A stretch of 64,000 bases of DNA. It comes from Pseudomonas sp. ABC1. Its GTDB lineage: Bacteria; Pseudomonadota; Gammaproteobacteria; Pseudomonadales; Pseudomonadaceae. The notes under the pieces are model-generated. The model was not told where the DNA came from, did not search any database, and saw only the letters and a program-made list of their open reading frames with translations. This document shows, in pieces, positions 30,719 to 39,159 of the stretch. The translations under genes and the position numbers were made by a program. The stretch is taken from the NCBI RefSeq assembly GCF_013395055.1, contig NZ_CP058349.1:2913501-2977500 (forward strand). The letters run 5' to 3'. Position 1 is the stretch's first letter. Every line of letters begins with the position of its first letter.

Positions 30719-30988
30719 TCAGCCGCCGCACTTGCCGCAGCAGGAGCCGGACGCACGCTTGAGCTGACGGGCGATGTCGTCCTTGAGGGCGACGCGCTCG
30801 TTCTTCAGCGCTTGCAGGGCGCCGTCGTCGAGCAGTTCGATGCCGTCCTCGATGCGGCAGATGCGCTTGTCCAGCTCTTCGTATTGCTGGGCCTGTTGGG
30901 CGAAGTGCGCATCGCTCTGGCGCAGCTCGCTCAGCAGTTCGCGGCGCTCGGGGAAGTCCTTGGTCAACGGGTGGTGTTCAACGTGCAT
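30719..30988 (-). CDS. DUF465 (YdcH-like) small protein
   Basis: An 89-residue protein made almost entirely of a helical hairpin (HHPLTKDFPERRELLSELRQ, then LDKRICRIEDG and LKNERVALKDDIARQLKRA). It ends in a Cys-rich CCGKCGG tail, which could bind a metal. DUF465 proteins are widespread and of unknown role. It lies 93 bases upstream of radA on the same strand and divergent from mscL. Confidence 0.85.
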   Translation of the reverse strand: MHVEHHPLTKDFPERRELLSELRQSDAHFAQQAQQYEELDKRICRIEDGIELLDDGALQALKNERVALKDDIARQLKRASGSCCGKCGG

Positions 30989-31200
30989 GAGCGGTGCTCC
31001 GGATGAGTGGGGTTGAGAGCAACACTAGCCGTGGCGAGCAAGGGCGACCTTGACGATGGTCAACGTGCCCTGCGATTGGGAATGTTTCCTTTCTGGCTGG
31101 ACGGCTCTGGCTTCGGCGCCGCCCTGCCCCTTATGCTTGGGGCGCCGCGCTGCGGGCAGCCAAGACGGCGGACCTTCCCAACCGAACAGGAATTTCATCT

Positions 31201-31614
31201 ATGAGTTTTATCAGCGAGTTCAAGACATTTGCCGTACGCGGCAATGTGATCGACATGGCGGTCGGTATCATCATCGGCGCCGCGTTCGGCAAGATCGTCT
31301 CGGCGTTCGTCGATGGCGTGATCATGCCGCCGCTGGGGCTGCTGATCGGTGGCGTGGACTTCTCGGACCTGGCGATCGTGTTGAAGGAAGCGGCGGGTGA
31401 TACCCCTGCCGTACTGCTCAGCTATGGTGCGTTCATCCAGACGGTGGTGGACTTCGCCATCGTGGCCTTTGCCATCTTCCTGGCGATCAAGGCGATCAAT
31501 CACCTCAAGCGCGAAGAGGCCGCCGCGCCTTCCGAGCCGGCAGCGCCTTCAGCCGAAGAAGTGCTGTTGACGGAAATCCGTGACCTGCTCAGGTCGCAGA
31601 ACAAATCCGACTGA
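31201..31614 (+). CDS. mscL: large-conductance mechanosensitive channel
   Basis: Osmotic safety valve of the inner membrane, pentameric. It has 137 residues with the canonical N-terminus SFISEFKTFAVRGNVIDMAVGIIIGAAFGKIV (amphipathic S1 and TM1), a periplasmic loop, TM2 (VDFAIVAFAIFLAIKAIN) and the C-terminal helix EEVLLTEIRDLLRSQ. AGGAA lies 10 bases before the ATG. A strong terminator follows. Confidence 0.98.
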   Translation: MSFISEFKTFAVRGNVIDMAVGIIIGAAFGKIVSAFVDGVIMPPLGLLIGGVDFSDLAIVLKEAAGDTPAVLLSYGAFIQTVVDFAIVAFAIFLAIKAINHLKREEAAAPSEPAAPSAEEVLLTEIRDLLRSQNKSD

Positions 31615-31638
31615 TCGCTCAGCCGCGAAGACAGAGAC

Positions 31639-31670
31639 GAAAACGCCCCGATTCCGGGGCGTTTTCCTTT
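31639..31670. terminator. bidirectional intrinsic terminator, mscL/peroxidase
   Basis: GAAAACGCCCCG, loop ATTC, CGGGGCGTTTTC then CTTT. It lies between convergent mscL and the cytochrome c peroxidase gene. Confidence 0.93.
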
Positions 31671-31680
31671 CTCTGCCGGG

Positions 31681-32712
31681 TTATTCCGGCTTCGGTGTGG
31701 TAGCCGTGCTGGCGGGCAGGACCGGGTAGGCCACTTGCGGCTGTTCGCCGGTCAGGCTGTGCAGGAAGGCCGTGATGGAGGCGACCTCGTTCGGCTTCAG
31801 CGTGCGTCCCAGCTGGCTGTCGCCCATGATGGCAACGGCCTGCTCCAGGTCCCAGACCTCGCCGCTATGGAAGTAGGGCGGTGTCAGGGCGACGTTGCGC
31901 AATGGCGCGGCACGGAACACGTACTCGTCGTTGGCCGTGTTGGTGACCGCGAAGCGGCCCTTGTCGCCTTCGGGCAGGATGTCGGCGCCCGGTTTCTTGA
32001 TCACGCCGAACGGGAAGTAACCCTGGCCGCCCAGGTTGACGCCGTTGTGGCAGGCGATGCAGCCGGCGTCCATGAACAACGCCAGGCCTTGTTTCTGCTG
32101 GGCGTCCAGGGCCTTGTCCTCACCCTTGAGGTAGCGGTCGAAGGGCGAGTTCGGTGTGGTCAGGCTGACTTCGAAGGCTTCCAGTGCGTAGGCCATGTTG
32201 TCGAAGCTGACCGGGTCCTTGTCTTTTGGGAAGGCTTTCTGGAAGTCCCCTACGTACTCGGGAATGCTCTTGAGCGTGGCCACCACCCGGTCGGGCGTGT
32301 TGTTCATTTCCACGCTTGCCTGCACCGGGCCCTTGGCCTGCTCTTGCAGGTCCTTGGCGCGGCCGTCCCAGAACTGTGCGGCATTGAGCACCGCGTTGAG
32401 GACGGTCGGCGAGTTGCGTGGGCCTTTCTGCCAGCCGTGGCCGATGGACGTGGTGACGTTGTCGCCGCCGCCAAGGCTGAGGTTGTGGCAGGTGTTGCAA
32501 CTGATGATATGGCTGCGCGACAGGCGCGGGTCGAACCACAGCTTGTGGCCGAGAATGGCCTGGTCTTCGCTGACCTGCTTGCCGCGTACTTCGGTGATCT
32601 TCGCCGGGATCGGCTTGAATATGGCGTTGGCGCGGTCGCGCAACTCGTCTGCGCTGGAGGTGCCTGCCATCAAGAGCAGGCTGCCTAACAGCAAGGGTGT
32701 GGTTCTGTTCAT
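31681..32712 (-). CDS. ccpA: dihaem cytochrome c peroxidase
   Basis: Periplasmic enzyme that reduces H2O2 with electrons from cytochrome c551 or azurin. It has 343 residues. A Sec signal (LLLGSLLLMAGTSSA) is cleaved near residue 21. Two haem-c sites follow: CNTCH at 72-76 (peroxidatic haem) and CIACH at 218-222 (electron-transfer haem). WQKGPRNSPTVLNA and the late FRAAPLRNVALTPPYFHSG are family signatures. An Anr/Fnr box lies 64-77 bases before the ATG, so low-oxygen induction is likely, as known for the P. aeruginosa enzyme. Confidence 0.96.
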   Translation of the reverse strand: MNRTTPLLLGSLLLMAGTSSADELRDRANAIFKPIPAKITEVRGKQVSEDQAILGHKLWFDPRLSRSHIISCNTCHNLSLGGGDNVTTSIGHGWQKGPRNSPTVLNAVLNAAQFWDGRAKDLQEQAKGPVQASVEMNNTPDRVVATLKSIPEYVGDFQKAFPKDKDPVSFDNMAYALEAFEVSLTTPNSPFDRYLKGEDKALDAQQKQGLALFMDAGCIACHNGVNLGGQGYFPFGVIKKPGADILPEGDKGRFAVTNTANDEYVFRAAPLRNVALTPPYFHSGEVWDLEQAVAIMGDSQLGRTLKPNEVASITAFLHSLTGEQPQVAYPVLPASTATTPKPE

Positions 32713-32775
32713 TATGACCTCATCACGGTGCTGGCTGATCTGTCCCTAGCAGGCTCTAAATCCGGGGTGGCGAGC

Positions 32776-32789
32776 TTGACCTGAATCAA
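32776..32789 (-). promoter_or_regulatory. Anr/Fnr box upstream of cytochrome c peroxidase
   Basis: TTGACCTGAATCAA differs from the TTGAT-N4-ATCAA consensus at one base. Its distance from the ATG leaves room for a class II promoter with the box near -40. The divergent Lon-like gene starts 175 bases away on the other side. Confidence 0.8.
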
Positions 32790-32964
32790 GTCCGGGAGGG
32801 GGCTGGCCGAAATAAGTGTCACAACTTGTAAGGTCTTTCGATGTGTCGGAAGGCGTCTGCGCAGCCTTGCGGCCTGGCAGTGGCAGCGCCAGAATGGCGC
32901 ATCGTTCATGGTCTTACGGCCTCTTGGTCATGTGCATGCATGGCCATCCACTCAAGGATTCCCG

Positions 32965-35400
32965 ATGTCTGATCCCCTCGCCGCAAGCCTGCGTCTGGCG
33001 CCCGATGCGCTGACCCGTCCCTTTCAGTCCGATCAATTCGCCTTTGTCACCACCGATGAGCTGGAGCCCTTCTTCGGCGTGCTCGGGCAGGAGCGTGCCG
33101 TCGAAGCCTTGCAGTTCGGCGTGGCGATGCCGCGTCCGGGGTACAACGTGTTCGTCATGGGCGAGTCCGGCACTGGGCGTTTCTCCTTCACGCGCCGCTA
33201 CCTGAGGGCCGAGGCCAAGCGCCTGGAGACACCGTCCGACTGGGTCTACGTCAACAATTTCGACGAGCAGCGCGAGCCACGGGCGCTGGAGCTGCCGCAA
33301 GGCAGCGCGAGTGCGCTGATCGAGGATATGGGGCAATTGATCGGCAACCTGCTGTCGACCTTTCCCGCCGTGTTCGAGCACCCGAGCTATCAGCAGAAGA
33401 AGAGCGCCATCGACCGTGTCTTCAATCAGCGCTACGACAAGGCGCTGGATGTGATCGAGAAGCTGGCGCTGGAAAAAGAGATCGCCCTGTACCGCGACAG
33501 CAGCAATATCGCCTTCACGCCGATGAAGGATGGCAAGTCGATGGACGAGGCCGACTTCGCGCAATTGCCGGATGCCGAGCGCGAGCGTTACCACGCCGAT
33601 ATCGCGGCGCTGGAGGTTCGCCTCAACGAGGAACTGGCCAGCCTGCCGCAGTGGAAGCGTGAGTCGGTCAACCAGGTGCGCCAGTTGAACGATGAAACCA
33701 TCAGCCAGGCGCTGGAGCCGCTGCTCGCGCCATTGTCCGAGAAGTACGCGGAGAACGCCGGCGTGCAGGCCTACTTGCAGGCGGTGCAGGTCAACCTGCT
33801 GAAAACGGTGGTCGAGCAACTGGTGGACGAGAACCGCTCTGAAGCCCAGGGCCGGCAACTGCTGGAAGACCAGTACAGCCCGAGCCTGATGGTCGGCCAT
33901 CCACTCGACGGCGGTGCGCCGGTGGTGTTCGAGCCGCATCCGACCTACGACAATCTGTTCGGTCGTATCGAATACGGCACCGACCAGGGCGCGCTCTATA
34001 CCAGCTACCGGCAGTTGCGCCCGGGCGCGCTGCATCGGGCCAATGGCGGTTTCCTGCTGCTGGAGGCGGAGAAGCTGCTGAGCGAGCCGTTCGTCTGGGA
34101 AGCCCTCAAGCGAGCTTTGCAGTCGCGCAAGCTGAAAATGGAGTCACCTCTGGCCGAGATCGGCCGCTTGGCCACGGTCACCCTGACGCCGGAGTTCATC
34201 CCGCTGCAGGTCAAGGTGGTGATCATCGGTTCGCGGCAGCTCTACTACACGCTGCAGGACCTGGATCCCGACTTCCAGGAGATGTTCCGTGTGCTGGTGG
34301 ATTTCGACGAGGACATTCCGCTGGCCGAAGACAGCCTGGAGCAGTTCGCCCAGTTGCTGAAGACGCGTACCCATGAGGAAGGCATGGCGCCCTTGACCGC
34401 CGCCGCCGTGGCGCGCCTGGCGACCTACAGCGCACGCCTGGCCGAGCACCAGGGGCGTTTGTCCGCCTGCATCGGCGATATCTTCCAACTGGTCAGCGAG
34501 GCGGACTTCATGCGCCAGTTGGCCCAGGACACGGTGACCGACGTCGGGCATATCGAGCGGGCGCTCAGGGCCAAGGCGACCCGGACCGGGCGCGTCTCGG
34601 CGCGGATTCTCGATGACATCCTGGCGGGCGTGATCCTGATCGACAGCGAAGGCGCGGCCATCGGCAAGTGCAACGGGCTGACGGTGCTGGAGGTCGGTGA
34701 TTCTGCCTTCGGTATGCCGGCGCGTATTTCCGCTTCCGTCTATCCGGGCGGCTCCGGCATCGTCGACATCGAGCGTGAGGTCAACCTGGGGCAGCCGATC
34801 CACTCCAAGGGGGTGATGATCCTCACCGGCTACCTGGGCGGTCGTTACGCGCAGGAATTCCCGCTGGAAATCTCCGCCAGCATCGCGCTGGAGCAATCTT
34901 ACGGCTACGTGGACGGCGACAGCGCCTCGCTGGGCGAGTGCTGTGCGCTGATCTCGGCGCTGTCGCGCACACCGCTCAAGCAATGCTTCGCCATTACCGG
35001 TTCGATCAACCAGTTCGGCGAGGTGCAGGCGGTCGGTGGGGTCAACGAGAAGATCGAGGGCTTCTTCCGTCTTTGCGAGGCGCGCGGCCTGAGTGGCGAA
35101 CAGGGAGTGATCATTCCCTCTGCCAACGTCGCGACCCTGATGCTCGACGAGCGGGTACTCGAAGCGGTGCGCCAGGAGCGTTTCCATGTCTATGCCGTGC
35201 GCCAGGTCGACGAGGCGCTTTCGCTGCTGGCCGGAGAGGCCGTTGGCGGTGCCGATGCGTCGGGGGCGTTCCCGGAGGGCAGTGTGAATGCGCGGGTCGT
35301 CGCACGCTTGCGCGACATCGCGCAGATCGGCATGGCAGAGGAGGTCAAGGAGGACGCACGGGAAGAAAGCACTCCGTCGGCGAGCGACACGGACACGTGA
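32965..35400 (+). CDS. Lon-related (LonB/LonC-like) ATP-dependent protease
   Basis: An 811-residue AAA+ protease of the AAA_32 / Lon_C type. The P-loop reads GESGTGRF at 66-73, with Arg72 where Lys is normal. A long helical insertion (about 140-300) follows, then SRQLYYTLQDLDPDFQEMFRVLVDFDEDIP in the lid. The C-terminal Lon protease domain has Ser653 in VDGDSASLGE and Lys696 in GGVNEKIEGFF. The 43-residue spacing equals that of the E. coli Lon dyad, so proteolysis is well supported. The start is ATG 32965 after AAGGATT; an upstream in-frame start at 32908 has no ribosome site. It resembles the P. aeruginosa PA4576 product (recalled). Confidence 0.92.
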   Translation: MSDPLAASLRLAPDALTRPFQSDQFAFVTTDELEPFFGVLGQERAVEALQFGVAMPRPGYNVFVMGESGTGRFSFTRRYLRAEAKRLETPSDWVYVNNFDEQREPRALELPQGSASALIEDMGQLIGNLLSTFPAVFEHPSYQQKKSAIDRVFNQRYDKALDVIEKLALEKEIALYRDSSNIAFTPMKDGKSMDEADFAQLPDAERERYHADIAALEVRLNEELASLPQWKRESVNQVRQLNDETISQALEPLLAPLSEKYAENAGVQAYLQAVQVNLLKTVVEQLVDENRSEAQGRQLLEDQYSPSLMVGHPLDGGAPVVFEPHPTYDNLFGRIEYGTDQGALYTSYRQLRPGALHRANGGFLLLEAEKLLSEPFVWEALKRALQSRKLKMESPLAEIGRLATVTLTPEFIPLQVKVVIIGSRQLYYTLQDLDPDFQEMFRVLVDFDEDIPLAEDSLEQFAQLLKTRTHEEGMAPLTAAAVARLATYSARLAEHQGRLSACIGDIFQLVSEADFMRQLAQDTVTDVGHIERALRAKATRTGRVSARILDDILAGVILIDSEGAAIGKCNGLTVLEVGDSAFGMPARISASVYPGGSGIVDIEREVNLGQPIHSKGVMILTGYLGGRYAQEFPLEISASIALEQSYGYVDGDSASLGECCALISALSRTPLKQCFAITGSINQFGEVQAVGGVNEKIEGFFRLCEARGLSGEQGVIIPSANVATLMLDERVLEAVRQERFHVYAVRQVDEALSLLAGEAVGGADASGAFPEGSVNARVVARLRDIAQIGMAEEVKEDAREESTPSASDTDT

Positions 35401-35479
35401 GGCGCTGGGAACGATAGCCCGCGCGGGCGGGTCTGCTGGATAGGTTTCGATGATTCCTTCGTGCCTGGAGGACCCGCCC

Positions 35480-35812
35480 ATGCATCACTCTTTTTGCCTG
35501 ACCCGGCGCTGCCTGGGCACGGATGCCAGGATCGAGTGCGAAGTCTTCCCGCTCGGCAGCGGACAGGGCTTGTGGGTGTTGCTGTGCGTCGCGGGAATGT
35601 TGGGCGCGCAGCCATCCGAACTCCGTGTCCAGGGGCCGTTCCGTGGAGAAAGCGTGGCACGTTCGGTGCTGGATGCGATCAGGGGTAGCTTGCGTGAGCA
35701 GGGTTATGACGAGGTCGACGGCCCGTTGACCTGGCAGTTGCACATGCGCTCCGAGCTGCGCAAGGTGAATGCCGACCAGGCCCGTCTGTTGCGGGGCTGG
35801 GAGAGCCATTGA
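35480..35812 (+). CDS. conserved hypothetical protein
   Basis: A 110-residue soluble protein with no motif I recognise. Composition and codon bias are normal for the region. ATG 35480 follows GGAGG; an in-frame ATG ten codons earlier (35450) lacks one. It lies between the Lon-like protease and the UPF0114 gene, a position where P. aeruginosa also has a small hypothetical gene (recalled), so it is likely a real, lineage-conserved gene. Confidence 0.7.
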   Translation: MHHSFCLTRRCLGTDARIECEVFPLGSGQGLWVLLCVAGMLGAQPSELRVQGPFRGESVARSVLDAIRGSLREQGYDEVDGPLTWQLHMRSELRKVNADQARLLRGWESH

Positions 35813-35925
35813 CCCGGCGAATGGGCCTGCGAAAAATCCGCTGACAATGTCACCCATGCAGCGCTTGTGCAGGGCTCGGCGCGGCGTATACTCGCCCGCC
35901 CGTTTCCCTACGACATGAGTGAACC

Positions 35926-36414
35926 ATGGAGCGTTTCATCGAGAATGCCATGTATGCCTCGCGCTGGCTGCTGGCCCCTATCTACTTCGGCCTGGCCTTC
36001 GCATTGCTGGCGCTGGCCATCAAGTTCTTCCAGGAAGTCGTCCATATCCTTCCGGCGATATTGACGCTGAGCGAAGCCGATCTGATCCTCCGGTTGCTGT
36101 CGTTGATCGACATGGCGCTGGTCGGCGGCCTGCTGGTGATGGTGATGATCTCCGGCTATGAGAACTTCGTTTCCCAGTTGGATATCGACGAGAGCAAGGA
36201 AAAGCTCGACTGGCTTGGCAAGATGGACTCCGGCTCGCTGAAAATGAAAGTCGCGGCCTCCATCGTGGCGATCTCGTCGATCCATCTGCTGCGGGTGTTC
36301 ATGGATGCCCAGCAGATCGATAACGAGAAGCTGCTCTGGTACGTGATCCTGCACCTGACCTTCGTCCTCTCGGCGTTCGCCATGGGCTATCTGGACAAGC
36401 TGTCCAAGCACTGA
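35926..36414 (+). CDS. UPF0114 (YqhA) family membrane protein
   Basis: A 162-residue inner-membrane protein of the TIGR00645 family with about four helices (WLLAPIYFGLAFALLALAIKF; IDMALVGGLLVMVMISGYENF; MKVAASIVAISSIHLLRVF; WYVILHLTFVLSAFAMGYLD). The cytoplasmic loop SQLDIDESKEKLDWLGKMD is a family signature. Function unknown. Confidence 0.9.
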   Translation: MERFIENAMYASRWLLAPIYFGLAFALLALAIKFFQEVVHILPAILTLSEADLILRLLSLIDMALVGGLLVMVMISGYENFVSQLDIDESKEKLDWLGKMDSGSLKMKVAASIVAISSIHLLRVFMDAQQIDNEKLLWYVILHLTFVLSAFAMGYLDKLSKH

Positions 36415-36501
36415 TCCGTCGACTGTCCCCGGTAGACGCCATATGGCGTGCCGGGGTCGTTGTGCTAGTCTGCCCGCCCTTTGAAATGACTGGAGCCGGG
36501 T

Positions 36502-37119
36502 ATGAGCGACCTTGATCTTTCCACCGATGAGTCCCGCGTAAGTTATGGGATAGGCCGTCAACTGGGCGACCAGTTGCGTGACAATCCGCCGCCGGGCGTC
36601 GATCTCGAAGCAGTGGTCGTCGGCATCCGCGATGCGTTCGCCGCATTGGAAAGCCGCGTCAGCGCGCAGGACCTCAATGCCAGTTTCGCCGTGATCCGCG
36701 AGCGGATGCAGGCCAAGGCCCAGGCCGAAGCAGAAGCCGCCGCTGCCGAGGGGCGTGCCTACCTGGAAGAGAATGCCAAGCGCGAAGGCGTTACCGTGCT
36801 GGCTTCCGGTCTGCAATACGAAGTGCTGAGCAGCGGGGAGGGCGCCAAGCCATCCCGTGATGACAGTGTCCGCACCCATTACCACGGTACGCTGATCAAC
36901 GGCACGGTCTTCGACAGCTCCTACCAGCGTGGCCAGCCGGCCGAGTTTCCGGTGTCGGGTGTGATTGCGGGTTGGACAGAGGCACTGCAACTGATGAATG
37001 CCGGCAGCAAATGGCGTCTGCATGTGCCGAGCGAGCTGGCCTATGGTGCCCAGAACGTCGGTAGCATTCCTGCGCACAGCGTGCTGGTGTTCGACGTGGA
37101 GTTGCTGGACGTTCTCTGA
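36502..37119 (+). CDS. fklB: FKBP-type peptidyl-prolyl cis-trans isomerase
   Basis: Proline isomerase and chaperone of 205 residues. An N-terminal helical dimerisation region (about 1-95, with a long Ala/Glu-rich helix AKAQAEAEAAAAEGRAY) precedes an FKBP domain (about 100-205) with VRTHYHGTLINGTVFDSSYQRG, GWTEALQLMNAGSKW and the closing IPAHSVLVFDVELLDV. No signal peptide, so cytoplasmic FklB rather than periplasmic FkpA. ATG follows TGGAG. Confidence 0.94.
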   Translation: MSDLDLSTDESRVSYGIGRQLGDQLRDNPPPGVDLEAVVVGIRDAFAALESRVSAQDLNASFAVIRERMQAKAQAEAEAAAAEGRAYLEENAKREGVTVLASGLQYEVLSSGEGAKPSRDDSVRTHYHGTLINGTVFDSSYQRGQPAEFPVSGVIAGWTEALQLMNAGSKWRLHVPSELAYGAQNVGSIPAHSVLVFDVELLDVL

Positions 37120-37190
37120 ATACCTTCAGTGAACTTCGTGCACCATCCTGGCGTTGCCGGGATGGTGGCGGTTCGTCAGCATGGAGATGC

Positions 37191-37418
37191 TCAAGGGCGC
37201 AAGGCCCGGGCGTAGCTGAAGAGAAAAAGGTTGCGGATCTGCTCTTTGAGTACGCAGGGTTCGCTGGTGCCCAGCTCGTGCATGTCGAGTTCGCCCTGCT
37301 CGCGCAGCTCTTCCAGGGCATCACCCTCGAGCGAGACGCAGATATTGCCGGTGTTGCGATCCAGGATGCGCAGATAGGGTTGCGGGCGATCCAGCCAGGC
37401 GTCGATCAAGTAAGTCAT
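37191..37418 (-). CDS. small conserved hypothetical protein behind a Fur-like box
   Basis: A 75-residue protein (MTYLIDAWLDRPQPYLRILD at the N-terminus, EPCVLKEQIRNLFLFSYARAL at the C-terminus) with no recognised domain. It has a very strong ribosome site (GGAGGACACGTC before the ATG) and an AT-rich upstream region with a Fur-like operator 29-43 bases away. This points to expression under iron starvation. I recall the P. aeruginosa counterpart (PA4570) being listed as iron-repressed, but have not checked. Confidence 0.8.
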   Translation of the reverse strand: MTYLIDAWLDRPQPYLRILDRNTGNICVSLEGDALEELREQGELDMHELGTSEPCVLKEQIRNLFLFSYARALRP

Positions 37419-37446
37419 GACGTGTCCTCCAGTAAAAAATCCCTAA

Positions 37447-37461
37447 TGAGAATAATTACTG
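37447..37461 (-). promoter_or_regulatory. Fur-like box
   Basis: TGAGAAT-A-ATTACTG fits the 7-1-7 Fur pattern TGATAAT-N-ATTATCA at 6 of 7 and 4 of 7 positions. It overlaps a possible promoter on the minus strand (TTGATT, 16 bp, TATTCT). The AT-richness contrasts with the surrounding GC-rich DNA. Confidence 0.6.
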
Positions 37462-37539
37462 TTAGCGAAAAATCAAGTCATGAATTGTGAAGAATATGAA
37501 ACGCCCGACGACTGTCATGCCTGTTCGCCGGGCGACTCC

Positions 37540-38508
37540 TCAGTGAGTGCGGGCCACGGCAAAACGGCTCAATTCTTCCAGGGCATCCCGGTAGGGGGAT
37601 GCGGGAAGTTCTTGCAGGCACTCGATCGCCCGCTCGGCATACTGACGGGCCAGGTTGGCGGTGTAGTCCAGCGCACCTGAGGACTCGACGGCTTCGCGAA
37701 TCTGCTCCAGGTCATCCAGGCCACCCTTCTGGATGGCGCGGCGAACCAGTGCGGCCTGTTCGGCGCTGCCTTCGCGCATGGCGTAGATCAGAGGCAGGGT
37801 CGGTTTACCTTCGGCCAGGTCGTCACCGACATTCTTGCCCAGCGTTTCGCTGTCGCCCCGGTAGTCGAGCAGGTCGTCGACCAGTTGGAAGGCGATGCCC
37901 AGGTGATCACCGAAGGTGCGCAGCGCGGTGCACTGCACCTCGGTGGCGCCGGCCAGGGCCGCGGCGCTGTGGGTGGAGGCTTCGAACAGCATCGCCGTCT
38001 TGGCGCGGACCACTTCCATGTAGATTTCTTCGGTGGTGCTGGCGTCGCGTACCTTCGACAGTTGCAGGACTTCGCCTTCGGCGATCACACAGGTCGCGTG
38101 GGAGATGATACGCATGACCTGCATCGAGCCGAGCCGGACCATCATTTCGAAGGAGCGGGCATAGAGGAAGTCGCCGACCAGTACGCTGGGCGCGTTGCCC
38201 CAGAGTGCGTTGGCGGTGGAGCGGCCACGGCGCATGCCGGACATGTCCACCACGTCGTCGTGCAGCAGGGTCGAGGTGTGCAGGAATTCGATGGTGGCTG
38301 CCAGCAGGCGCAGTTGCTCGTCCTGGTAGCCCAGGGCTTTGCCTGTGAGCAGTACCAGCAGCGGACGCAGGCGTTTTCCACCGGCCGAGGAGATGTAGTC
38401 GCCGATCTTTTCCACCAGTGGAACACGGGAGGTCAGTTGGCTGCGGATGATACCGTCGACAGCGGTAAAATCGTCCGCCACTACTGTATAGAAGGACTGG
38501 GGCTGCAT
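37540..38508 (-). CDS. ispB: polyprenyl (octaprenyl/nonaprenyl) diphosphate synthase
   Basis: Trans-prenyltransferase that builds the ubiquinone side chain from FPP and IPP. It has 322 residues. First aspartate-rich motif is LHDDVVDMSGMRRG, the second is VDDLLDYRG, with GGKRLRP at the IPP site and KPTLPLIYAM near the end. GAGGAG lies 7 bases before the ATG. Divergent from rplU-rpmA, the usual arrangement in gammaproteobacteria. Pseudomonads make UQ-9, so the product is probably nonaprenyl diphosphate. Confidence 0.95.
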   Translation of the reverse strand: MQPQSFYTVVADDFTAVDGIIRSQLTSRVPLVEKIGDYISSAGGKRLRPLLVLLTGKALGYQDEQLRLLAATIEFLHTSTLLHDDVVDMSGMRRGRSTANALWGNAPSVLVGDFLYARSFEMMVRLGSMQVMRIISHATCVIAEGEVLQLSKVRDASTTEEIYMEVVRAKTAMLFEASTHSAAALAGATEVQCTALRTFGDHLGIAFQLVDDLLDYRGDSETLGKNVGDDLAEGKPTLPLIYAMREGSAEQAALVRRAIQKGGLDDLEQIREAVESSGALDYTANLARQYAERAIECLQELPASPYRDALEELSRFAVARTH

Positions 38509-38644
38509 CGGGTGCTCCTCGGGGGTTGCGCGGCATGCTAGGGATGGGGGGGTAGGCTGTCAAGGCAAGCACCGGTGCTCGGCGGCGATGTGAGACCCAT
38601 GTCATCAAGGCGACGGGACACCGTTGCGGTACGCTGTTTTCAGC

Positions 38645-38673
38645 TTGAAGCTTGCCGATGCCACGCGTACAAT
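38645..38673 (+). promoter_or_regulatory. sigma-70 promoter of rplU-rpmA
   Basis: TTGAAG at 38645-38650, 17-bp spacer, TACAAT at 38668-38673. It is about 140 bases before rplU, leaving a long leader. The rest of the 303-bp ispB-rplU gap shows no gene. Confidence 0.75.
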
Positions 38674-38811
38674 CGCGGACCCTGAACTTTTACTGGGCAT
38701 TTCCCTGCCTTACGCAATTGCACTGGCGCCTCTCCCGGCACCACGCAGCCATGCCAGCCACCAACCATTCTTACAAAGCGCTGGGTGAGCAGGATCAACG
38801 GAGATACACAG

Positions 38812-39123
38812 ATGTACGCAGTCATCGTAACCGGCGGCAAGCAATATAAAGTTGCCGAAGGCGAATACCTGAAAATCGAAAAACTCGAAGCCGCTACCGG
38901 CGAAGCGATCACCTTCGATCGCGTTCTGCTGATCGGCAACGGCGAAGATCTGAAGATCGGCGCGCCTGTCGTCGACGGTGCCAAGGTTACCGCTGAAGTG
39001 GTTGCCCAGGGCCGCCATGACAAAGTGACCATCATCAAGTTCCGTCGCCGCAAGCACCACATGAAGCGTCAGGGCCACCGCCAGTGGTTCACTGAGGTCA
39101 AAATCACCGGTATTCAGGGCTGA
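38812..39123 (+). CDS. rplU: 50S ribosomal protein L21
   Basis: Large-subunit protein that binds 23S rRNA. It has 103 residues and full-length family similarity: MYAVIVTGGKQYKVAEGEYLKIEKL, VVAQGRHDKVTIIKFRRRKHHMKRQGHRQ. The upstream in-frame ATG at 38785 would add nine non-family residues, so 38812 is used. rpmA follows 36 bases later. Confidence 0.98.
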   Translation: MYAVIVTGGKQYKVAEGEYLKIEKLEAATGEAITFDRVLLIGNGEDLKIGAPVVDGAKVTAEVVAQGRHDKVTIIKFRRRKHHMKRQGHRQWFTEVKITGIQG

Positions 39124-39159
39124 TCCAGGCCTGAATCCCCCAACAGGAGTATTGAACTC

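Noticed and set aside
36427..36453. terminator after the UPF0114 gene
   Set aside because: CCCCGG..CCGGGG pairing is interrupted by an uneven bulge and no T-run follows.
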